Shown here: positions 12,701 to 24,532 of the stretch, in pieces
Layout of the letters: every line of letters begins with the position of its first letter
Position numbering within the stretch: the stretch's first letter is position 1
NCBI RefSeq assembly: GCF_907165205.1
Contig: NC_058191.1
Location: forward strand, 2,234,501-2,298,500
Source of the DNA: Coccinella septempunctata
Taxonomy: Eukaryota > Arthropoda > Insecta > Coleoptera > Coccinellidae
Length of the DNA: 64,000 nucleotides
Direction of reading: 5' to 3'
Notes under the pieces: generated by a model
Told to the model about the DNA's origin: nothing
What the model saw: the letters and a program-made list of their open reading frames with translations, nothing else
Database searches by the model: none
Translations under genes and position numbers: made by a program

Positions 12701-15700
12701 AGTTATGGTTTTGTGGCAGAATGATTCCAGTTGTTTTTTTTTTAAGTTAAATATTCTCGTATAAATTGAGCTCTGTAAGACTTTTACGTTGTCTTGATAA
12801 AGAAACTTGTGCCAAAACGAATAACTAATATTTTATTATGAGGTAGTGTAGATAGTATAGCTCATGAACTACTACTGTTTATCCAAGTCACGATGGTCAA
12901 CTTTCTTTTATGTCAATAATTACTGCGAATATTGAAGCTTTTTCCTTACCAACTGAATTCCTAGTGTATATATGAAAGGCATTTACTACCAGAGGTCCTT
13001 TAGGAAACTCATAAGTATTGATGCTTCTCTTCCTCAAGCTTTCGTATTGCTTAGTATTTTCCAATTCAATAACTTGCAATTTGTTGCGGAAATAAGTATC
13101 ATCCTTAATTTCTATCTGAAAACCACAATATTCATGAATATAGTATAAAAAAGATGATTCATTACCTTAGAAACTACTTCATGAGCCGAGAAAGGGCAGA
13201 GGAGTCACTTCACTCTGCGCCTACTTAACCAAGTAAAATTCAAGAAAGAAGTAAAACTCAAGAAAAATTCGGAAAATTCAAGAAATTTTATTAATCAAAA
13301 TTAGTACAGTGAAACTCAGTACTGAGCGTTTATAATGATGATGATGGATAGGTAAAGATTCTACGCCTATGGAAAATTCTAGTGTACTGCTGATCTGGTA
13401 GCCTTGAAAATTCTTGACGGAAGGACCAGAAACATTGGAAATTTAATATCTCCTACTGCCAGCAGGGCTGAGTGTCCTACCTTCGGCCTTCCGTACGCTC
13501 TATCATTAAAGCCAACATGGCTTTCAAGTCAAGGATTTGGTAGCAACGGTGACGTTGTCATTGGTAGCGTTTGAACCAACATATAAAATCTAGGCCTACC
13601 GTGGTTGTGACACACTTCTGGTCAGGAAATTTAATACTGTGAAATAGGGAATGAAGTAGATAACCTTGCTTTCAAAAATAAAAAAAATGAGCATTTGTCA
13701 TAATAAAATACACAAGATCTTGTTTCATTTTCAATACCTGGCCTTGATCATTGAACGTTGAATGCAGATCAAGAGTAAGATTCACAAACCTCTCCACCTA
13801 CTTTTCTATAATATTTTGCCAACTCTCCATCCACAAATAGCCAATCGGGTATTCCTATGAAACTATTCATGCTTTTAAGTTTTTCTAAATTTGCAGTTCT
13901 CGTTTTCTCGTCTAGCCAATCTGCTGTTTCAATGTTATTTCTCAACTCGTCTCTCATTTGCTTCACCATGATCTTCACCTTAGAGTAAAAGGAGCGATAT
14001 AATTGGTATAGAAACATTGAAAATGTACCTACTTGTTGACCTGTGGAAGTTTTGAACCATCTTTGAGCAATTCCGTAGGTGACTGCATATTGCATAAATG
14101 ATGTCACTTCCTTTGAACAAGGAAGTTCGCTGTAAAAAATTCTTGATTTCAGTGACGATGTATTTTCCATAAGGAAAGAGTTTCTGGGAAATGAGAGTGG
14201 ATCTCATTATGAATATTCATTATGAAAGATTGGAATTGGAAATGGTACCTATATCATACCGTCCTACAGCAAATCTATTTCATTGAATATTTTGGGTGGA
14301 TTTGGTTTGATATTTGAAATGGATACATACCAAACGAATCAATGTATAAAAAATAATATAATTTCAGTTGGAGCTCCAGAAGAAAATTCGGGATTTACTA
14401 GAGTGTGTCAGATTAATAAAGGACAGCCTGTGAGGATAGTAAAAACACGATCATTATACAAACTCGAGCGTGTCAGCTTAATAAATAATAATAATAATAA
14501 TAATGAACAGCTTTATTTTTCTACAGGAAAATAAACCCAATTATAGAGACATTAACAATGCAACTGAAAATTAACAGGTCAAAAATAAATGATCATACGT
14601 TTATACAAGTAAAGTATCTCTGTTCAAAAGTTGTCAAATTGTCAAGTCTCACACAAGTTGCTTATTAAGCCACACATATGCTGAATGGGGGTTCGAATCA
14701 AGCAATCATTCCTACGAGGGACCAAGTAAAACAAAGGCCTAGATCTCTGTGCTATTCTTGAAATACATTGATAATCAATTATTCGAGGGTCATCTAAATT
14801 ATTCAATATATGTATCTTAACTCTTTATTCACAACGACAATTTTACATTTCTTATTGGAGTATGCGCATCAAGACAAACACAACTGCAGAATTACATATA
14901 TGGCAATGTTTTGGGCCTTGGAACATAAAAATTAAGCCTCTCTAGCAGGTAAGGACATTTTTCCTGTGCTGGGTATATCAATATATGTATATTTTTCATG
15001 ACAAGTTTTATTTCTCCTTAAAATTCGCCCTAATAATCCATATTATACTATCGACGTCTAAAATACCAGTGAATGGGCTAATTTAATTTCGCGCCATGCG
15101 ATTGCAGTTTCCAGTTATACCGACATTTCTCCCGGTTAGTTGGGTGGCAGCCGCATGGGGGCGCTGAGGGCGGGATAAACTGTATTTTGCATCGTAGAAC
15201 GTGAGTGTCAGATCTATTCTACTCTGTAATCTGTGGTAAGGACAATCAACACTATAGTGAACAAGCTTGTATAAAAAAATGACTGCCTGCAAACCTCGTC
15301 GATCAGCCAGAGAGCAACATGGTCAGTACCTCTCGGGGGATAAACACCTTCGTCTCTAAATGAGAGAAATTTATAGAATCTGCGTTGGACTGACTCCAAA
15401 CGCTGACTATGACAGGCTGCCAGATGAGAGAGGCGTACTCATGTTTAGTTCTCACCAGAGTGTTGAACAGGAGAACAGTGAATTTTGAAGATGCCCTGCG
15501 TTGCGAACTATGAAGCCATATAACTTGAAGGCAACTTGAAGGCACTGAGCAAATCTTTTATGTGAGGAACAAATGACATCTGATCATCAAACAGAACTCC
15601 CAAGTCCCTAATAACTTTCAATCTTAACAGCTTGACATTCCCCAGAGAATAATCGACGTAAGGGGTTTCAACTCTCTTGTAAAAGAAACGACATTACATT

Positions 15701-18700
15701 TAGAAAAATTCAACATCAGACTCAGTAGCGTATCCTATCCTACCTCTGTCGTGTTCCGTTTAGATTTCCCGTTTACCGCAGACTTCTGTCGCCTGGCTCT
15801 CTGGTGACGGAAACCAATAGGCAGAGCCGGCAGAGGTCTCGAAGTCTTTCTGCTGGTAATGCTTGGCGTGTACACCCAAGGTTGCCACGGAGAGACCACG
15901 ATAAACTACCCTGTTATCCTGTAAATTGTTGCATTGTGTTTCACCTGAATCAAACCCGTCCCGTTTATTGAATAGCTTCAATTCTGATTGGCCTGTACAC
16001 TGAAAATCACTGAAAGTGCTCGGGATCAAACCCATCGCTAAATTAGCCGATTACAGGGACTTGGATCTTTCTGAGACAACCGGTCACTGTAAATTTTGTG
16101 CAAACTCCGTACATCCTTTATTGTCCCAGACGGAATCAAAGTGACCGATATTGATTTCTTCTTTTCTTTAGTACCTGAGGTTTTGACGGAATATAATTAA
16201 TTTGAATATTCTTTGATACATTAATTTCACTGTGTTGAGTTTGAATTTCTGACCGTGACAGATTAATTGTTGCATTTCAGTTCTTCTAATTTTGAACTGG
16301 GTCATCAGCTATATATATATACAGCTTGACTTGGAAATCATTGTATGGTTCACTGTAATCTTGATTATTGTAATAAATTCGGTTTTAAAGTACTTGTTAT
16401 CGCTACCACTTTAGATAACCCCGAACTCTGTCTCCGACTAGTAGGTACCTAGGTGGGTTTGCTATTCCTCCCTATTGAAAGAATAGCTGGCGCTCGAGAT
16501 AAAACCCTTTGCAAACTAAACCCGTTACAACCATCCAGCCCTGCTGTTTGTCAACACTTCAACCTCTTTCGAGCCTTTATAACATCGGCCTCAGTTATGT
16601 TGTCAACTACAGTTACACAAGAGGCAAAACCGACTGGGGAATATCTGATGTATTTCTGATCTGACGGCTTCAGATCCTAAGATATATGTGGTATACATAC
16701 ATAAAAATGACATTTGTTGGAATAATGTATGTAATACGTAAGCTCATAGCAGTCATGCATCCAACCAGAAATAACAGAAAAAATTGTGTGAGACTTCATT
16801 ATCTAAGATAAAGAAATTCATACTTACAGTGCTCTTCCCGAGAGTGCATTGATTCTAATTCTACCATGAGGATTTTCAATGCGTCTTACGAATTCATTCA
16901 GATACGTGTAGGATATCAGTCTCTTAACAACATCCCACCACAAATAAAACTCAACATATGCTTCTGGTAAACTATAAATATACGTTATTATATCCAGAAT
17001 GAAGGACTTAGTACTATCTTTGATGTAAAGCAAATCTTGTTGAAAATCGATATCGACATCTTCTATACCATCAAAAATATGTCCAACATAAGAATGCAGA
17101 AACTCCGGTTCTGTATGGTTTATTTTCCCAGACATATGGCGATCAATTTCTTCTTGGAGATCTTCAAATTTGTATGGCAACAAGTCTGATTCTTTAGGAG
17201 AGCTCTTATTTCTAGTCTGACACAGGAATCCAGTTATATTTCTGATGATGAAAAAAGCGTCCGCCATCATACTTTCAGGAATTATCTCGGACGTTATGTT
17301 ACGAATGATTTCCTGAACGACGTATTTGATTATTTTTTTCGATATGTCATCGTGATGTTTCCGCAGGCTGCAAAATTCGAATCAACCCAAAAATTCTTAA
17401 AATTTGTTATCAGAATGAGATTCATATAAATGGAAAGAGGGGAGATTTTCACGGAACATGATACATAATCAATATATCAATAAAATTATGGAAAAGCATA
17501 TACAGGCTGTCCCGAACGTCACACCACAATAGATTAGAACAAATACTATAGAATGACACCAATATTCAGCGAAAATGTACCGTTTCGAAAATAGTTAAAA
17601 TTTTATTCTAATTATTTTGGAAATGGTACACTTTCGATGAATATTGGTTTCATTCATTCGATAGTATTTGTTCTACTCTATCGTGGTGTAACGTTTGATT
17701 CACTAGTTTTGGGACACCCTGTATAGGTAATCAATTATCATCAGTACATATTATAAACTAAAGTCATCCGCCGCATTTGTCTGTCTGTTCGCGATACTGA
17801 ACGAATTGGTGTATAACTTGTTGTGGTTTTGTTTAAATTGGTTGTAATCTAATATATAGAATTCTCGTGTCATAGTTTTCGTTACCATACTCCTCCGAAA
17901 CGGCTTGACCGATTTTGATGAAATTTTTTGTGCTTATCCGGTATCTATGAGAATCGGCCAACATCTATTTTTCATTCCCCTAAATGTTAGGGGTAGTCCA
18001 CCCCTAAATTTTTTATTTCATTTTTTGGACAAAATTTTTAATTTCTATTTTTTTATGATACAACATACAAAAATACATACAATCCTCAATTTTCACCCTT
18101 CTACGATCAACCCTTATTTTTTAATAGCCATTTTAGTAATTTAATCATTTTTTTTTAGAAATTACTAGGAAATTATTTATATGGCAAAAAAACGTTTGCC
18201 GGGTCAGCTAGTATGGCTATAAATTTTCAACCCATTGAGGCAGACATTATTCAAGCGATGACTTATGAAATAATCAGGAGAACCTCACGAACCGTTGGCG
18301 ATGATAACATTTTGGTGTAATTAGTGTGAAAACTTTTAATAGTTGAAGTTGGGCGTTCAGATCGGAATGCAAGTTTAATATTACCTTCTGCGTCGGCATT
18401 GTGTTCTAGGTACACTCATGTACATTACATTTTCCGAATTATTATGAGGATTAGGCAAGATATTGAAAGAAATGAATGTTTGCAACCCCATGATCCTCTT
18501 CAATTTCACTTCAGTTCTAGTCCAGTCAAACTTTTCATTACCATTTGACCCATTGAATATCAACCGCGGAATAGTAGGTAGTTCCAATCTTCTAAGATAT
18601 TCGAAAATATAAGTGAATCCCATGTTTTTTTCAGTCGCTAAAAAATATATGAGCTATTATGAAATCACCAAATAATAATCATGCATCTACAGTGGAAAGT

Positions 18701-21189
18701 TAGAGGTTAGTACTACGCTACTGTGAGTCTTGATCCTCCCAACATAAGCGACTGAGAAGCCTTCTCATTTTTCTTCCAAATACCAACAGACTTGCCAAAA
18801 CTTCTAAATAGTCATCGATTATTGAGAAACAGTGTTTTGAATCAGTGATATCGAATGTGATGTCCCATTTATAAAATAATGGTACTTAATGGTAGACTGA
18901 TAAAGAAAATGTTCTAGGTAAACGAAATTTTTGCCACAGTTGAATACGAATGTGTGGTTAAATTTTCGAAAAATATTTGTGTTCCATTTCAACAATCAAC
19001 AATATATAATTATAATAATATACAGGGTGATTCATAACTATTGGGACATAGGCTAAGGGCAGATTAATATAATAAATAATATAATATTTTCTGCAGTCTG
19101 ATTAAATAAATAAAGTTCTCACCAAAAAATAAGGCATACAATTATCCTCTCCTCATAAGGGCAGATGGTTTGGACCAAAATATGGCGATAGGACCAAATA
19201 TACTTCAATAAAATATTGCTGTGGAAAAAGATAGAGGGCGTTAAAGTTGAATTTTTTATAAGGGGACAGAATAATATTTTCTTCGAAGATCGAAAGAATT
19301 AGAAGAATTAGAAAAGGCATAGAAGTCGGAGGAGGCCACGTAGAACATTCAATTTAAATTTATTCTTTTTATGTTACATTGTTTTTAATAATGCTTTATC
19401 GTCGAAATAAAGGAATAAAATAAATAAATCGTTACTTCAATTTCCCTTCCAATGCTCTGAACTGTTCAATTGTGTTTTTCTTAAAAACGGATGAAAAAAA
19501 TGAAATTATTAGCAAAAAACGAAAAAAAAATCAACTTTAACGCCCTCTATCTTTTTCCACAGCAATATTTTATTGAGGTATATTTGGTCCTATCGCCATA
19601 TTTTGGTCCGAACAATCTGCCTTTAGCCTATGTCCCAATAGTTATGAATCACCCTGTATGTAGTCAACTTGAAACCTATCTGTCATCATGACAAAAATAA
19701 ACTCACTCCTATTGACACACGATCTATAGAACATTCTGCTCTGCTTCACTGGAGAAATTTCATCTTTCGCATCTTCATCAGACAAGAATTGATGAGCTGC
19801 TGAATTAATCCTTTCTGTTATCTGTGAAAGTTTAGAATACTTCTTGTAATTTGGGGGTAAAAAATTTTCCCGCTGCCATCTTCCACATGTGTATTTGAAG
19901 AAATCTTGACAAGGATCAGTTTTGACATTCATAGAGAATTTCATTGAAGCAGCAGATCTAATACATTCATTTGTCTCACAATACTCTACCGGTTGTTTAA
20001 GCGTAGCTATAAGAAATGGGATAATCAATATTTATAACTTCTTCACAACAGTCATTTAGGGTTAGATGGTTCTTATCTCCTCATATCGACAGCTAGTTAT
20101 CATTTCATTAATCAACGGAACATATTTTTGTCAAGGTCATCTTCATTGAGAATGTCAGGTGATATTTGCTCTATCCTCATGAGTAATGGGCATTGGGCAT
20201 AAAAACTTTGGCTTCACAAAGTATTAGAAGTCGATCAGCGTAACACAATAGTCACAATAAAAAAAAACGAGCAAATAAGCACAAATTATCAAAAATCAAA
20301 TGTAGAATCGGCGAGTGGCGATTTTCATTATAAAGAAGATAATATTTTTGAAAAAAAAAATTACGAGGACCATAAAAGAATTTCAAAGATATCAGCAAAC
20401 GAGTAAAAAATGACGAACAATTCCAAGAACAATGAGTGGATTTTTGCCACTCACATGAAGTGGCGATTTGGGGGCAATACAAATGCTTTAAATGTTGTTG
20501 AGGAAGTTGAGTATTTTTCAAAAAATAACTCACTGAATGACAGGATCACCAAAAGCACTATCAGCAGTGGAAAGAGGGATTATTTGAAAATCCAATAGGC
20601 AAAATATTTTAGCCCTGCGTGTTGATTCTTTCACTTTGTACACTCCAGAATTGCACCAATCCCATAAACGATAATGTTGTTCTTTGAAGTTTGGAGACCA
20701 ACTTATAGAAGCAGCTAACGTATGGAATTTTGTCGATTTTCGATTCGAAATCGAATGAAAGAATTTATACAACCTTTGGATATTCAAGTTCAAATTGTTT
20801 CAAAACTGCTCGTCATTTTCAGAAATGAGTATTGAAATGTGTACCTACAGTACCTATATACGTAAAAATCGGTAAAATCAAGAGTCAAACGCCTAGCAAT
20901 TGATATAAGGAGAGTTATGTAGATCGTTAGTTATAGATGAACATTCCTACTCAACTAGTTTTTCCTTTTGTGGAAGCAAGATTTGGAACGGAAGCAGAAA
21001 AAAGTGTTTTTTCAGAATTAGAATTTCCCGGCATATATGATGCTAGAAACGTTTCTTTTATGAAAAATCTTAGAACTTACTTATAATCGTGAAAATTAAG
21101 ACACTGGCCATGAGAATTATGCATACTATCGTCAAGACTTTGGTAGAAAGTTTATATAACTCCATTTTTCTCTTTATTGAAGCTGACAT
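6793..21189 (-). CDS. M13 metallopeptidase (neprilysin-like) gene 1, last exon not in window
   Basis: Type II membrane zinc peptidase that would cleave small extracellular peptides. Exons, 5' to 3': 21189-21081, 20006-19707, 18637-18385, 17367-16828, 14129-14033, 13978-13802, 13115-12950, 10037-9989, 9935-9868, 9159-9029, 6957-6793. All junctions fit GT-AG and stay in phase, giving 685 codons. Exon 1 holds the ATG, a short basic cytoplasmic tail and one membrane helix (TIVCIILMASVLIFTII). Exon 2 has the M13 N-terminal cysteines (CETNEC, DPCQDFFKYTCGRW, SCVNR). Exon 7 has VVNAF; exon 9 has the zinc site HEIIH; exon 11 has ENIAD, the third zinc ligand. Family length is about 750 residues, so one last exon (the HCPNxxRV ... 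CxxW end) is missing. It must lie left of the window or be lost: the exon 11 donor (GTGAGT) is intact. Introns carry a mariner, a Tc1, an LTR and a LINE piece. Confidence 0.93.
7180..7490. repeat. Two copies of a dispersed ~170-bp minisatellite unit
   Basis: Two adjacent diverged units share the order 'ATATTCTGAAAGA-GC--CTTCTAGT', 'AAATCTCGA-ATTTCATC' and 'CTTGACG' with the longer array at 32500-33470 and with the copies at 47690-48115. It lies in the last gene 1 intron seen, next to the mariner. Confidence 0.7.
7506..8664 (+). mobile_element. Mariner transposon with a nested insertion, inactive
   Basis: Plus-strand mariner transposase in broken frames: an N-terminal MEKLEYR-type start near 7520, [18 protein letters not shown] (first Asp) near 8080, LQDNAPTHKSH (second Asp) near 8320 and APSDYHLFPQLKK (third Asp) near 8430. 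The D,D34D triad can be read but frameshifts and a stop separate its parts. The right end, close to 8664, ends in a terminal repeat related to mariner copy 2 (TTAGCCTACTA on the minus strand). It lies in a gene 1 intron on the opposite strand to the gene. A 101-bp insertion at 7811-7911 disrupts it further. Confidence 0.88.
7811..7911 (+). mobile_element. 101-bp insertion in the mariner, 11-bp target duplication
   Basis: The 11-bp sequence GTGCTCATCAT occurs at 7800-7810 and again at 7912-7922. The other mariner in this window, near 41905-41920, has one uninterrupted copy of the site. The insert ends in a GAAGAAGAAGAAG tail, which suggests a 5'-truncated retroposed copy (LINE or SINE). Confidence 0.75.
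8669..8916. mobile_element. MITE, GGTTTCATAAAGCTTGATCGG family, copy 1
   Basis: Short element with imperfect terminal inverted repeats (GCTTGATCGGGGAATCAACG on the left; its complement, diverged, at 8885-8915). A second copy is at 28993-29196. No coding capacity. It lies in the gene 1 intron between exons 10 and 11. Confidence 0.65.
9290..9610 (-). mobile_element. Hammerhead-bearing repeat, single arm
   Basis: This segment matches the arms of the foldback element at 43650-44035 over most of its length (shared phrases ACGATCTGAATT, GGCCACTAAATG, GAACGTTCCA, GGTCTCATTTGACCTC). It carries an intact hammerhead core on the minus strand. The layout fits a Penelope-like element end or a retrozyme; no reverse transcriptase or GIY-YIG domain is visible. 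Confidence 0.6.
9382..9422 (-). ncRNA. Hammerhead ribozyme (Penelope/retrozyme type)
   Basis: Minus strand, 5' to 3': stem I strand UGCU (9422-9419), core CUGACGA (9418-9412), stem II GGUC, loop AAAUGA, GACC (9411-9398, all paired), GAAA (9397-9394), CCAUGGUC (9393-9386) with U16.1 and C17, then the stem I strand AGCA (9385-9382). All conserved core bases are present, stem I has four pairs, and ACCAUGGU makes a palindromic stem III that could work as a dimer, as known for Penelope-type hammerheads. Cleavage would fall between 9386 and 9385. Confidence 0.8.
10428..11878 (+). mobile_element. Complete but inactivated Tc1-like transposon
   Basis: A 1451-bp element flanked by TA on both sides, with 28-bp inverted repeats (AACTGCTCCACA...) that match except at a few bases. 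The transposase reads left to right: helix-turn-helix DNA-binding half (10700-11000, RLWNRFRETGSVLERPRLGG), first catalytic Asp in LFTDESR (near 11110), GGSVMVWAGI (11220-11250), then a DNAIPHRA segment (second Asp, near 11390), and SPDLNCIEHAWD (near 11480). A stop right after DESR, a frameshift near 10750 and another near 11460 disable it. It lies in a gene 1 intron. Confidence 0.93.
11879..12949. other. Intron with TAACC-rich stretch, no gene seen
   Basis: From about 11925 to 12055 the sequence repeats imperfect TAACCTAACC and CTACAATCAATAAT blocks. The remaining part up to exon 7 of gene 1 shows no domain I can recognise. Confidence 0.5.
14481..14506 (+). repeat. AAT microsatellite
   Basis: A run of about eight AAT/ATA triplets, AATAATAATAAT, inside an intron of gene 1. 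Confidence 0.9.
15083..15733 (-). mobile_element. Non-LTR reverse transcriptase fragment
   Basis: Minus-strand frames join into the C-terminal half of a Jockey/R1-type reverse transcriptase. Recognisable segments are DYSLGNVKLLRLKVIRDLGV (near 15640-15600), a RTKHEYASLIWQP segment (near 15440), and LESVQRRFYKFLSFRDEG (near 15400-15340). Frames shift at least twice and no catalytic box remains. It sits in the intron between exons 4 and 5 of gene 1. Confidence 0.8.
15740..16529 (+). mobile_element. Probable diverged solo LTR
   Basis: The right end, close to 16529, shows the LTR tail shared by the three clear solo LTRs: GGTTTGCTATTC, GAATAGCTGGCGCTCGAG and a terminal CGTTACA. The left boundary and target duplication are not resolved. 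Internal inverted repeats (GGCTCT with AGAGCC near 15795-15835) recall the hairpins of the related LTRs. It is inserted beside the LINE fragment in a gene 1 intron. Confidence 0.55.
17503..17721. mobile_element. 219-bp full-length foldback MITE, TA-CAGG ends
   Basis: Flanked by TA, with CAGGCTGTCCC at the left and GGGACACCCTG at the right. The two halves pair along almost the entire length (ACAAATACTAT with ATAGTATTTGT, and so on), so it can fold into one long hairpin. It lies in the intron 5' of gene 1 exon 4. Confidence 0.85.
17757..18213 (+). mobile_element. Repeat ending TTGCCGGGTCAGCTAGT, copy 1
   Basis: The end TTGCCGGGTCAGCTAGTA, and the internal phrase CGGCTTGACCGATTTTGATG, mark a family that recurs in many insect genomes. 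A second, inverted and truncated copy begins at about 23446. Its superfamily is not clear from sequence alone. No coding potential. Confidence 0.55.
19023..19656. mobile_element. 634-bp foldback element, TA-CAGGGTG ends
   Basis: Flanked by TA; ends CAGGGTGATTCATAAC and its complement. Arms of at least 130 bp pair with interruptions: the left arm carries ATAGAGGGCGTTAAAGTTGA near 19225, and its complement is near 19530. There is no transposase. It ends 50 bp from the splice donor of gene 1 exon 2. Confidence 0.88.
20007..21080. other. First intron of gene 1, no gene seen
   Basis: AT-rich sequence between exon 1 and exon 2 of gene 1. Short open frames here lack any recognisable domain. Confidence 0.6.
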
Positions 21190-21330
21190 TGTCTGAGTAG
21201 TTAGAGGCTAGTATCTTCTGCTTCTGAACTGACTGCAAGGAAATATTTCATTAAAAAAAATTGTTTGATTTTCCCAAGGCTTGTAGCAAGATATCATAAT
21301 TGTATGACATACGTACCAGAGACAACTCTG

Positions 21331-22437
21331 TAGTTGGGGAGCCGACGTTGCTAAATCGGGATTTACTCGAGCGTCATGGATTCATCAGTGAATTTTGAAG
21401 ATAAGATGGTAGAAAGAAGAAAAGGTTCAATGATGTATGCACTTTCAGCGGTGGGGAAAGCGTCGTGTTCAAACGAGTGTTCAAAGATGTAAAAAAATCG
21501 TCAGTCTCAGCTTTTTAAAGGATATGCTAACTGGACCCAAAGGAAGCTAATTTTCAAGAGACTGACATTTCGGATGTGACGCAAGGACAAAGCGGTCCTT
21601 TGAAAATGCAACAAAAATCGTCACTTGTACATACTCGAGTGTGTCAGATTTTTAAACAGATATTAATCTCGGTGTTGCAGACGTGTTGACCCATTAATCT
21701 GACACTATAATCATGGGGGTTCTTCTTAATCTGACAGTTTGAAGATGATAACAAGGTATTTTTTTTCAAATATCTCCCTTCCTGTACCGCTAATCGTTTC
21801 TGTATTCATTATGAAAGTTGTAGATAATAAAATTCTATACAACTTTCGTCTGAAGCAATTTTACATACTCTTAACCTTTTTCGAGTTAGAGGGCGATAAG
21901 GTCGAGGAGCTTAGCCACACATGCGTAAGGCCAAGGTCAATGTAGAATTTTTCCAAATAGGAAGAATTGCTTTCCACGAAATTTGTAAAAAATACTATGC
22001 TCTACACCTTATTTTTGTGACCTTTATGGCCTATGGCCAATTTTTATTGTTTCGGCCTCCTGAAACTGTCATATTATATTTTTTTGTTATTCTTGAATCA
22101 TTAGCTTCAAAATAAGAAAAATCAACATCGCGCTCGAGAATTTACACGAGACTTTTTTTGCAAGTTTGGCGCCCTCCCACACAGTTTCGTCACTTTTAAA
22201 TTGTCAGATTAAGAGATTATGATTTTCAACATGTAATTAACCACATATATTTTAGTCTGACACGCTGGAGTATGTACAATGATCGTTTTTTTTACTATTC
22301 TGACAGGCTGTCCTAGACAATTTCCCCTATATACAGGTCTAATTTTTGGTAGAGTTACTCTACAGGGTCCAAGCTGCCTCCCCTTATATTAACACGCTCA
22401 AGTAAATCCCGAAGGTTCCTCATGGGCTCCCCAACTA
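21331..22437. mobile_element. TIR element just upstream of gene 1
   Basis: Ends TAGTTGGGGAGCC on the left and GGCTCCCCAACTA on the right; a further inner pair, CGGGATTTACTCGAGCG, matches its complement near 22400. Inside are repeated phrases GTGTCAGATTTTTAA, TTAATCTGACAC and TCTGACACGCTGGAGT in both orientations. A fragment of the same family lies at 14375-14480. It ends 142 bp upstream of the gene 1 start codon, so it may have replaced promoter sequence. No transposase seen. Confidence 0.6.
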
Positions 22438-23130
22438 CTAAGGACTCTTGTTAGGTTCAAAAGAGGCTAGCGAGAACTAAAATGGGTATATCAAAAAACA
22501 TACCGTTATCTATATCCTGGCCTACCATGACATGTGAAAGTTTTCTTTTTCACTTACATTTCCAATTATTTCATTCAATAATATAGGTTTGTGAAAACAG
22601 AAATTTATGATTCAAACCCTACAAATCGCAAAGATCAAAACACTGAATTCACAATTTTTTCAAATTCTATAGGTACACTACCAATTCTCTTTATGCTTAT
22701 GGAAACCAGTCTATCAGAAGGTTATTATGGATAAGCATAGAAGGCTTATGTGAGCGACGTAAAACGAAAAGCTGAGAAACTTTTTTCAACCCATTAAATT
22801 GTTAGAAAAGTTCTCTGCATAATTCAAGTATTCAATGAGAGTTAACCGACAATACGTTTCTTATACCTAATATGATTAGATGTAAATTTCGGAATGTAAA
22901 AGGATAATGCGGAACATTAGACTGATTTCCTTTCTTGTTTCGAGTTGGTGATTAATATATGGAAAATTATTCGAAAAAATATCTAATTTATCATTTTTTC
23001 AGTACGAACAAATTGCTTCCTTCGGGAAACAACTCAAGAATGAAAAATCGAACACTATTGTGCAGTGATGGATCTAGGTGGGGGAGGCTGCCTCGGAGGC
23101 CAGCCAGTATGGCTCCCTCCGGTCGGATTA
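22438..23130. other. Intergenic stretch, no gene seen
   Basis: AT-rich with a short GC-rich patch near 23068-23125. Nothing identifiable. Confidence 0.5.
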
Positions 23131-23132
23131 CC

Positions 23133-24532
23133 TATACTCCATTCACATTTATTTTAGCAGTCGGTTGGCCATGAAATAATTTTCTCAAGTTTTTGTAACT
23201 AGAACGGAGTTAGGTTGGCGCTCATGAAATATCGTTAATATCATAACACCGTTGCCACAACTAATATCAATTTTTATCACGAAAATGCCGAAATTGATTG
23301 AAAAAAGAGACAGAGTTTCAGGAAGTGCTATTTAGAATTCAGGTCCGCTCATTCGAATGTAGTTATACCCTGATATTCTAAAATCCACAATACGTCAGAC
23401 GGTAGCGAACATATTCAATGTGAGAGAATAGAGAATTTATATATAATACTAGCTGACCCGGCAAACCTATAAGTACTCTATGATTGCTCGATGGGTGGTT
23501 AGAAAAAGGAATGCCTTTTTTTCTGTTCTGTACAATTTTTTTTGGGAATATTTTGTTATATAAACCTTGCCCTAACAATAATAAACACAACAAAAAAAGA
23601 ATTGTTCAATTTGGTGCGATCGTTTGAACAATAAAGCATTTTGAAGTAAACCATAGATCCTCTTTTATTAATATAGATTCCATCTGAATCTAAACGACTG
23701 AATATTTCCACAATCTGAAAGATTGTGATTGTGAATGAAGAGGATGACGAAGAATTTCCTTCTATTGGGAGACCCAAAAAAGTGGTGGCATTTGAGAATT
23801 TTATGTGAGTGAATTAATGCGAAAAGTTTTTTTTCTATTTTTCATTTGACTTGACCTATACATTGTAAATGTCTTAAGGTACCAAAAAATACCTAATTGT
23901 TACTTATAATTATATCAATGTATTACGATGAACAGCCACAAATACGCGCCAGTTGTCCTGTTAATTGTTTATTCATGTGAAATTTTTGTTCAAAGGTGAA
24001 GTTCATCTTGACTTGAAACTTCCTTCAACTCCTTTTACTTATATTGATGCAAGATGATTTTTGTTGAAGAATTTAACATTCTTGTAATTATCTGTTAATT
24101 CCTTCGGAGATACCCATTTCCAACCACTGCATCATATGCATTTAATATTTTTGAAATCTACAACTGATGTAACTTATTCAAACTTTGGCCAAAGAAGATA
24201 ACGAACATTAACTCTCCTCAACAAGCTAATGCATATTATGATATTATACTGATCTCTTGTATTTTCCATGCAAATAACTGGATTTGGTATGCCTTCAATC
24301 AGTTTTTCATACTTCAATTATGTTCGTCACATATTTTCCGAAGAGATTCTACATTAAAATGTAGAATAGAAAATACGTAATAACAGAAACTTTTACGTAG
24401 AACGGGCAACATAGCGTTGATTTAAAACCCAAAATTGTTTTGACAAGCTTCATAAACCCACATTTTCGTACTATACAGAGTGAAACGTGTCAAATTTCCA
24501 TGGCCAACCGAGTGCTAAAATAAAATGAATGG
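23133..24532. repeat. Long interspersed repeat, copy 1
   Basis: Matches 49517-50720 nearly base for base in long runs (for example TTTTAGCAGTCGGTTG, CAGTTGTCCTGTTAATTG, TACTATACAGAGTGAAA). This copy carries two extra insertions: a GCCGGGTCAGCTAGT-family fragment at about 23446-23690 and the hammerhead element that begins at 24533. No coding sequence is evident. Confidence 0.8.
23446..23690 (-). mobile_element. TTGCCGGGTCAGCTAGT repeat, copy 2 (inverted)
   Basis: Begins ACTAGCTGACCCGGCAAAC, the complement of the end of the copy near 18213. It is absent from the paralogous repeat at 49517-50720, which shows that it inserted there. Interior unrelated to copy 1 as far as I can read. Confidence 0.6.
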
